From: Tetrapyrgos nigripes
Lineage: Eukaryota; Basidiomycota; Agaricomycetes; Agaricales; Campanellaceae
Direction: 5' to 3'
Assembly: GCA_013368315.1 (NCBI GenBank)
Contig: JAACJM010000202.1
Span: 89,524-153,523, forward strand
Length of the DNA stretch: 64,000 nt
Position numbers and translations under genes: made by a program. This document shows, in pieces, positions 56,999 through 64,000 of this stretch (positions are counted from its first letter, which is position 1; each line of letters starts with the position of its first letter). The notes below the pieces were generated by a model, which had not been told where the DNA came from, made no database searches, and saw only the letters and a program-made list of their open reading frames with translations.

Positions 56999-57834
56999 TT
57001 TGGAAGCTATCTCTAGGCGGAAGATGGAAAGTTAGACGCGTAGAGAGGTAAGACCAGGTGGCGGGCCCGTTTCTAGTCGACCTGATCAAGTTGGAGTAAT
57101 GAAGAGGAGTGGCAAATAACCCAAAAGACAGCAGAACGACAAGAACAGTGTAATGGTAGTAATAAAGCGACTACAATTTTTTTCTGGTCACGCATAACAG
57201 CCACGGACGCGTCTGCAAGTTTCCATAAGAGGAAGTCTTCCAGCAAATAGTGGGACAGCTGCTATGGGCAAAGAAGAGCTCATTCCAGGCGTTTTTGAGT
57301 TTTCTGAAATGGCGTAGGTTGGTGGGATTGAAGAAGACGTATGTATGTACTCGGCTCAGCTGTCCTCGAATTCACAGAATTCACAGAATTCACAGCTGCA
57401 CCCAAAATATCAATCATGGACTATACGAACCAGTCCATAGACCATCGGAAAACGGTTCCGTTCTGCCATGAGGGTTGCTTCTATCTGAAATGCTACCACC
57501 AACAGTAAATCTGGAAGCTGAAGGCGTTGGTTTCGCGGCCAACTCAATAAGTTTTGAGCAAAACACGATCCTACAGAAAGCTATTTTGTTCGAGAAGACA
57601 TAAAAGAGAAAAACATACACTCCCACACTAACCAACTAGGTAACTAACTACTATCTACTCAGACTTAGAGTACATATATATAGACACTGTCCTATGGATA
57701 TACGCGCGCTATGTACCAGACAAACTGACTACCTAGAGACGAGAACAAGGAATAGGCTCCAGATGCAACATACCATCAGAGCTCCCTTCACGTCCGCACT
57801 ATTATACCCACAGTATCAACCACTTCGAACGCAT
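56999..57834. other. Intergenic region between SNF2 and UBE2S-like genes
   Basis: About 0.8 kb with no recognised gene. The left part should hold the SNF2 gene promoter and the right part the 3' end of the E2 gene. A short AGAATTCAC triplet repeat is at about 57367-57393. Confidence 0.5.
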
Positions 57835-58984
57835 CTATAGCCTCTTGAGTGCCTTCTTCCTCTTCTCCGCCACTGTAGAAGCAGCACCCGTAGCTGCCCT
57901 CTTCACAGCCTTGGCTCCAGTAGCAGGTACCACCGGCTTGGTCGAAGCAACATTGGAATCTGCAGTACCCAAAGGCGAAGGTGACGGATGCCTGTCCTTG
58001 TTAATCGACACCGGACCGGTACCATTACTACCATCCTTCTCAACACCCAGATTCTTCGGAGATGAGGTGAGCGGTATGGACACGGTCGTCGGAGCGGGTG
58101 AAGCGGATTTACGCGTTGATGTTGTCACGATGGGAAGAGTGAATGAAGCGGTGGAAGGTAAAGATGATGATGAGGTTTTGGAAGGGGGCTTCGAGACAGC
58201 AGGTGAGGTGATGCTGGTCGAAGTAGACACAGCTGTGATTGAGGCAGAACCTGATCCGGAAGCTTCGGAAGCAAGGGTAGATTTCGATTCCGGAGTTGTC
58301 GATTTAGAAGAAGAGACAGAGGGCGTGTCAAATTCGACTGGTCGTACTCGAGGAGTAGCATGAACGCTGGTAATGAGTTTGGCTCGAGAGCAGTAGCTTT
58401 CATAGTTTTCCAGCAAAAGCTTTCCAGCTTCTTCATCAAGCGCAGATTCGGGATTGGGGTAAATAAGGAGGCATTTGACGGTGACTAGGATATGTTCAAT
58501 GCCATATGTTGACTTCCAGTCCTTCTTGAGAGTGTTGACACATATTTCGCCAGAAGAGGAGACGTTGGGATGAAAGATTTTCGTTATTAGTGTACCTGTA
58601 TAACCGAGGGCAGGCTTAGTACCACAGCAACAAAGACATTCAGGTACGCACATCTGGGAGGTGCCGCAGGGAACTCTTCAGTAAACCTGAACTTCACTCG
58701 AAAGTAACCACCGGCATAGGGAGTACCCTCTGCGTGCAAAACGACATCAGACGCGTTTCATCAACTTTTCGGAACACGGATAGATAGCTCACCAGGTCCT
58801 TCTATGATTCCAGTAATGTCGTAGATATTCTCTTCACTAGTTTGGACGCGAATACCCTCCGGTGGGTTTTTCTTGAGATTGGTAACTTCCCGCACAATGC
58901 GGCGCATAGCAGCTTGATTGACAGACTGCGCAAGACAATTAGGTGATTTTTCCTGGATATTCCAAGCATTTCAGAGCCCACCAT
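57835..58984 (-). CDS. UBE2S: Ubiquitin-conjugating enzyme E2 S-like
   Basis: Four exons (58984-58982, 58925-58793, 58729-58652, 58595-57835) give 324 residues. The UBC fold occupies 1-150: [36 protein letters not shown], the HPN motif (80-82), the catalytic C90 in GEICVNTL, and [22 protein letters not shown]. These residues match UBE2S (E2-EPF), which extends Lys11 ubiquitin chains on APC/C substrates at mitosis. A long Ser/Thr/Pro tail follows and ends [10 protein letters not shown]. Animal UBE2S also ends in a basic peptide with Leu-Arg-Arg-Leu, which docks on the APC/C. The first exon is inferred to be the ATG alone, spliced over a 56-nt GTGGGC...GCGCAG intron. That start is less sure than the rest. 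Confidence 0.88.
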
Positions 58985-60794
58985 AGTGATAAGAAAAGGA
59001 GAAAGGCAGTGAGGTACGCGGAGGAAGACAAGTCGAACCAAGGAGTGTCAGCTTAGGTCAGCTTCTAACTCTAAACAATCGCGCACGTGATTTGGTGCAC
59101 GGACCAGTGCACGGACCCAATCTTTGTCATCGCTATTGTCTTCCAAACTCAGCGTAGGCCACCTTGGGTGGCTTTCATCCATCCGATTTCTTCAAGTTAG
59201 GCCCTTTTTCAAGACTTAGAAGAACAAGGACTGGAGCCCTCATCTTTCTTTCAACAACTCTTCAAGCCTTGCCTCCGTTTTCCCTACAATTGATGTCACT
59301 TTTTCAAGACTTAAAAAAGGACTGAAACCCCCATCATCCTTTCAACAACTCTTCAAGCTTCAAGCCTTGCTTCCGTTTTCCCTGGAATTGATGTCAATCT
59401 CTCTCAGGAAAAGTCTATGTGCGCGTACTGATATTTCTATCGGCTATCTCAGTCCAGTGAATCTCTTGGGAAAGATTCATAACATGGCTCTCATCTATGT
59501 ACTAGTACTCGGCTTCAAATCTCAAATGACCTTCGTCTTCTGCCGCTTCCTCAAAAAAGCAAGACAAAGTTGCTTGTTCTGCACATATGGTTCCCTCGAC
59601 TCTTGCTTCTCCAAACGGCATTGGCAGCCAACCCTCCCAGACGTAACGCTTCAATGTATTGTCAAGTAAGCGAACAAATCAAGCGAACAAATCAGAAGCT
59701 TAAGTATGTATGTACATTCGGCTCCGCTCTTCGTTTGGAAAATTTGACGGACTCGTATACACTCATATCTCGGAAATACTGGGATATATTGTCTAGATTC
59801 AGTGTCCACTGCGCTTACACTGCGCCTACATCTGCCTACATGTGATCACGATAAACCAAATTTACGGTTCTGGTTAGCCGAAGAACTTCCAAATTTGCGG
59901 TCCACATGTTGTCATGACATTTCAGTGTCTGGAACCCTTCGCAGGCCGTACTTTATTACACCTGTATATTTTCTACCCCAACCTCGTTCCTTTCGTTCTT
60001 TTCTCCCTCTTTAGCTCAAGGAGCACTGTCTCTGGCAGTTATCAGTCCTCCTCTGTCCTCCCTCCACTCATTGGCAACCAAACGTTGATCGCATCAAACC
60101 CAGTTCCACCAAACACACGCTCCCTACCCCGTACACACGTCGATCTTCTGCAATAACCACGCGACTCCTCGCATTCCACGGTTTTTCCTGTCTACTGTCA
60201 ATTTTTCACTGCCAACTGCACGTAACACAAGCTTCTCTGACGCGTCGTACCGTTAAATTCACAGGTTGACGCCTTTAACTCCGACCTTCCTTCTCCCCAT
60301 CACTCTACCGGTTCCTACTAGGTTGTGAGGCCTACTTCTACGGCTACTATCATCTGCTACCTCTATCTTTAGCTTTATTCTTGACCGACGTGTTGGTATC
60401 GACCTGCTTGCTGGCAATCTCGACTCCGTTGACGTTGGAAACACTCGGTAGGATAAAGGATATTAGACTGAAGTGACTATCGCCGAGGATTGCGGGGATA
60501 CAGAGCACAGCAATACATCCAGCTGGCCGCTACTAGAGCTACTTTTACTCGAGGTCGAAGGTGGGTCTCCTAGCTTCGAGAATCCTCATACTGCGCTCCA
60601 ATTGCTTATCCTTGCGTTTGTTCAGACCAGCTCATAATCTTGCCAAGTAACTGCGCACACGCTTTCCCTTGGCTAGCAGGAAACTTCTTAGTGCCAGTAT
60701 TAAAGCACTGATTGATCAACATTACACGTAGCGACGCGACTTCCATCCCTACCCTCTTTCTCGCCATTCTTACATACCAACCCTCCAGTCATTC
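58985..60794. other. 1.8-kb intergenic region
   Basis: No gene is recognised. The left end is the promoter side of the E2 gene and the right end is the upstream region of the orphan at 60795, rich in pyrimidine and CTAC motifs. A tandem duplication at 59205-59396 is listed separately. Confidence 0.45.
59205..59396. repeat. Tandem duplication of about 96 bp
   Basis: Units 59205-59299 and 59300-59396 share TTTTTCAAGACTTA, TTTCAACAACTCTTCAAG and CCGTTTTCCCT.AATTGATGTCA. The second has an extra CTTCAAG. It lies about 200 bp upstream of the UBE2S-like gene. Confidence 0.75.
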
Positions 60795-61937
60795 ATGTCT
60801 CACACCACATCACTCATGCAGGAAGCTGATGACTGCCGGGACCCAACGAACCAGGCTGGTAGTAGCTGGTCAGCCGAGCGTGACTCTGATGTCTGCTCGA
60901 TCAATTCATTGATAAATGGCTACTTTTGCTACTCGCTACCTACAATAGAGGAAGAGGACGTGCAGATGGATGATGTCGACGTGTTGGAGGACGAAGATTT
61001 GGAATTCTTCTGGCGAGGCATTCTCAAACCTGGGCATAACAGGCGGAGGACCATCTATGAGGACCACACTGAGAAGGAGGAAACGACGGGTGAGGAGGAT
61101 GATATTCTCATCGGGCGGGTCAGTGTCAGCCGTCAAAGCATAGCTGATGGCAACATGACTTCCTTCTTCTCTTCCTGCTCGACTATCGAAGGATGTTTCG
61201 AGGACGTGGTGGAAGAGCCTAGCGGGAGGGAAGGGTCGGTCCAATCGGTAACCAGCTCAGGGTCCGAAACTCATACCAGTTTAACTCGCACTTCTACACC
61301 CAAATCAACTGTCAGTAAAACCAAACCCAGCGAACCTTCTTCCTCCAAGTCGCATCTTATTTCCACTCCACCCGCGAAAAAATCCAAACTGCTTCTTCCT
61401 CTCACCAAACTCCCGAAACGACTTACAGAATCACTTTCTTCGTTTTCGCTTCCCTATTCATCACGGAAGAAGAGCTTCCCACACAAATTCCCTGACCAGG
61501 AGTCACACCGTAATCTGGAATCCCCTTTGACTCTGGACATTAGACCAGAGTACCTCCCCCCAGATACACCGACTTACACCAAATACTCCAATCATGACTC
61601 TTGGACATCGACGATTTCGACCTTGTCGTCATCATTATCTTCTTCACGCTCATCACCTATTTCCTCACCCACATCTTCTTTCTTCCCTCGTTCCTTCCCT
61701 CCGTCCGAATCCTTAAAAGAAAATCTGAACTCCCATCCTGTAGGAATCGCATCACCATCGTCGACAAATGGTTTCCAGAGTTCTTTTATGCGTCAGAAGC
61801 CAGTCCCGGATTTCGAAGACGACGATAGGTCGTGGTTACCGGACATGGATGATAGATTCGGCGGAGGATTTGGGTCTACAGCACCATTGCGTGTTATCAA
61901 AAGGAGAAGTAGTAGAGATCAGTCGCTCGGTTTCTGA
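60795..61937 (+). CDS. Hypothetical Ser/Thr-rich, largely disordered protein
   Basis: A 380-residue open frame from ATG at 60795 to 61937. I do not recognise a family. An acidic segment (about 50-72, with EEEDVQMDDVDVLEDEDLEFFW) is followed by a basic stretch (GHNRRRTIYED). Long Ser/Thr/Pro-rich tracts come next, and a basic patch with KKSKLLLPLTKLPKRL. The C-terminus reads DRSWLPDMDDRFGGGFGSTAPLRVIKRR. Length, consistent codon use and absence of stops in such a Ser-rich frame favour a real gene. The composition suggests an unstructured regulatory protein, possibly phosphorylated. An intron near the end cannot be excluded. Confidence 0.6.
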   Translation: MSHTTSLMQEADDCRDPTNQAGSSWSAERDSDVCSINSLINGYFCYSLPTIEEEDVQMDDVDVLEDEDLEFFWRGILKPGHNRRRTIYEDHTEKEETTGEEDDILIGRVSVSRQSIADGNMTSFFSSCSTIEGCFEDVVEEPSGREGSVQSVTSSGSETHTSLTRTSTPKSTVSKTKPSEPSSSKSHLISTPPAKKSKLLLPLTKLPKRLTESLSSFSLPYSSRKKSFPHKFPDQESHRNLESPLTLDIRPEYLPPDTPTYTKYSNHDSWTSTISTLSSSLSSSRSSPISSPTSSFFPRSFPPSESLKENLNSHPVGIASPSSTNGFQSSFMRQKPVPDFEDDDRSWLPDMDDRFGGGFGSTAPLRVIKRRSSRDQSLGF

Positions 61938-63530
61938 GTGGTCTGCCAGTGTACTATTCTGTTCTTGTCTTGTTTGGGCTTTTTGGTAGCATACTTGCAT
62001 GGACCCTTGCTTTCGTTGGCTTTTTTTCGCGTAGTTTACTGTTGAGCCTCTACTAGTACACGCTACTAGATCTGTAATATGATTTTTAATACTGCCAGCG
62101 CTGGTCAGGGTAAGAAGCCTGTAAGAAGCTGTCATTTGACCAGTACGGAGGAGTTTATTACCCGGGCTGGGGTCCCAAGAACTGATACGCCGGGAGTCCA
62201 GGAAGCATCCCGGTGTAAACCACATGAACGAACCTACTACTACCTGACTATGTACCAGGTCTTTCCGTCGGTGATACTTCACGACTAATAAGGATGGCGA
62301 TATTTCGAGCCGTAGATTAACATATCGATCTCAGGCTTGTTCATGCTAGCTTATGTGACTACAAACCTAGGTTGCCTATGTAGCTTGATCAGAACTACTG
62401 CAGGACAAGTTGAGCACTTGGGGCAAGTCAGTTTGAGCACAAGAGAGTCATCATCTTCCAATCGTTGTCCAATGCCTTTCTTCCTAATAAAGTGTCCAGA
62501 CGCCCTTCAATTTGGCCGGCTGGTATGACTCTCCAAGTCAGGTATACAGCTACAATATAGATTTTATAGTTGAGATCTCAAGGGTAGAGTAAGATACTTC
62601 AAGTTGCTCTTGGGAATCTGTCATGCCATGCTACTCGAATCGCTGTCATTACGGGATGTGGCTGAAGAACGAAAGCTTCCCAGACCGTCCTACAGAACTA
62701 GAGGACCTATGGTCTCTCCTAGACAGCAACAATCAGGTATTAAAGTATTCAGGGGTAAGCCCTGAAATTCCCACGTCCAGCGCCATGTTGTGTTGGCCCA
62801 ACACGCGCACGGACCAGGGACGCAAGTTAACCACAACCACCCGCATCTCCTCGGAGTCCTCCCCTAGATTCTGGTTTTGTTCTAGATTAGACGAGTGTAT
62901 GATGCTCTATAGTATGGATCTTAACCTGCAGCGCGCAAAAGTCGTAGGATGACGTTGTCTGTAAGTACCTCCGCTATCTGGGGGCTCAACCTTCTAGCTG
63001 CTTCCTAGTGTTGGACTAACGCCGTTTATTTGCTTTTGAAAGTGAAGAGTCCACTAATTCCATCTATTAGTTTATAATAAGTCAATCTACTAGAGGGACT
63101 TACAGGACCAATTCGATGCGGACTACTATGCGAACGTTAACTTGACTACTGTAGCGATCTCATTGGTCTCAACCACCGACTTCTTACTGAGTCAATTTAA
63201 AGGATTCTTCCAGCAGAAGACTTGTCTCGGAGTTACTGGCAGACATAGGAAAAGAATGACATCGAGTTATAGTACGCCCTGTCTTGCCACCCTCCAGCCT
63301 GAGGTCGCGAAAGAAACCCAAACAAGCACGACGCTGACATTCATGAGACGGAATATTTCATTATTTGAAATATTCGGGTCCCATTAATGTTCCGGCTTAA
63401 TTCACCTTCTCACCATCAACCACTATCCTCCAAAGTTGACCCAGACTCCAGGGTACTCCAGACCAAAATGCATAGTCATGTACAACTGCCGCAGAACATG
63501 AGAGCATTGTTGTCAATGTCTTATCGGAAA
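61938..63530. other. Right-hand region without confident genes
   Basis: Several short frames (for example 62623-62952) show no known motif on either strand. Nothing further is supported. Confidence 0.4.
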
Positions 63531-63952
63531 ATATAGGCCATACGGTGAGTGCGATTTCCGTCTATTCCGGTCTGTAACTGAGTCTGTTGCAGACTGTTGC
63601 TCGCTCGGCTTGGATTAATTCTGGTCCGCCCTCGCCGAGTATGCCTTTTGCTTCAAACTTCTCCCATGTATCCTTCAGTGACTATAGCCCTTTGGACTAC
63701 TTTGACACAGAACACTCCAGGGTATCGAGGTTAACGAGGTGCAGGTTATCCATAAGCAGTCATAGTGCAAATCATGCGAGTATGTTCTTGTTCAGGAAGG
63801 ACGCCTTTCCTTTCATGCACATGCAGTCTCGTAATCCTTTGTCGCGACTCGGTGGTCTGATGGAAAAACTTCAAGCAGAATCATATCCCGATGTGACCCG
63901 CCGTACCACTGTGACAGCGCAGGTCGAGAAGTCTTTAAAAACCCCACAGTGA
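63485..63952 (+). CDS. Possible two-exon gene end, unrecognised
   Basis: A segment open from about 63485 (EHESIVVNVLSENIGHT) reaches a GTGAGT donor at 63546. A TTGCAG acceptor at about 63592 joins it in frame to TVARSAWINSGPPSPSMPFA and on to a stop at 63952. The second segment is Ser-rich with FSDYSPLDYFDTEHSRVSRL. No family is recognised and the 5' part of the gene is not identified. It may be chance. Confidence 0.25.
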
Positions 63953-64000
63953 AGCACTTATCTTCCTCTTCGATTCCTCTTTACAACCTCATCCTCCCTT

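Noticed and set aside
57845..58363. A 172-residue frame antisense to the E2 tail
   Set aside because: It mirrors the low-complexity Ser/Thr/Pro tail of the UBE2S-like gene. The sense strand has the family motifs.
62337..63387. Short open frames in the right-hand region
   Set aside because: No motif, no supported splice partners, and no similarity that I recognise on either strand.

Overview
This window comes from a filamentous basidiomycete, most likely an agaricomycete. I infer this from the many short GT-AG introns (about 48-75 nt) in almost every conserved gene, the F-box proteins whose F-box reads like LSPIRRLPPELL after a short coiled coil, a BTB-type protein of a mushroom-expanded family, a degenerate P450, and scattered small hAT- and TA-type transposons. 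Gene models below were spliced by eye from frame continuity and family similarity. No transcript data or searches were available.

Layout, left to right. 1-6.2 kb: an intact F-box protein (-), an aldo/keto reductase (+) and an AMID/AIF2-type FAD oxidoreductase (-). 6.2-13.5 kb: gene-poor DNA with a tandem duplication, a nuclease-fold-like gene split by a 600-bp hAT MITE, and an F-box gene with one in-frame stop. 13.5-15.5 kb: a class III CoA-transferase (-). 15.5-19 kb: no recognisable gene. 19-20.6 kb: a C2H2 zinc-finger protein (+). 21-33.2 kb: a cassette made of an SDR gene (-) and a divergent F-box relative (+), present three times. SDR copies 1 and 2 are intact, copy 3 and all three F-box copies are broken. 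A dead P450 and a solo LTR lie between units 2 and 3. 33.7-35.5 kb: an intact F-box protein. 37.7-38.4 kb: a hot-dog thioesterase assembled from four small exons. 40.5-41.8 kb: a secreted epoxide-hydrolase-like enzyme whose proximal promoter is tandemly duplicated. 43.2-45.0 kb: a decayed hAT element carrying a nested hAT MITE. 45.7-47.1 kb: a BTB-type protein.

48-59 kb is a dense block on the minus strand. It holds a 1091-residue protein joining a Cdc24-like RhoGEF to a TKL-type kinase, a 28-exon SNF2-RING ATPase (Uls1/Rad5/Rad16 group), and a UBE2S-like ubiquitin E2 with the LKRL tail expected for APC/C binding. 60.8-61.9 kb is a long disordered orphan protein. The last 2 kb hold no confident gene.

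The most unusual observation is the RhoGEF-kinase fusion, where a kinase stands in the place a PB1 domain occupies in Cdc24. It would link Rho-family GTPase activation and phosphorylation in one polypeptide. Next are the SDR/F-box cassette triplication and the transposon insertions whose removal restores the host reading frames exactly.
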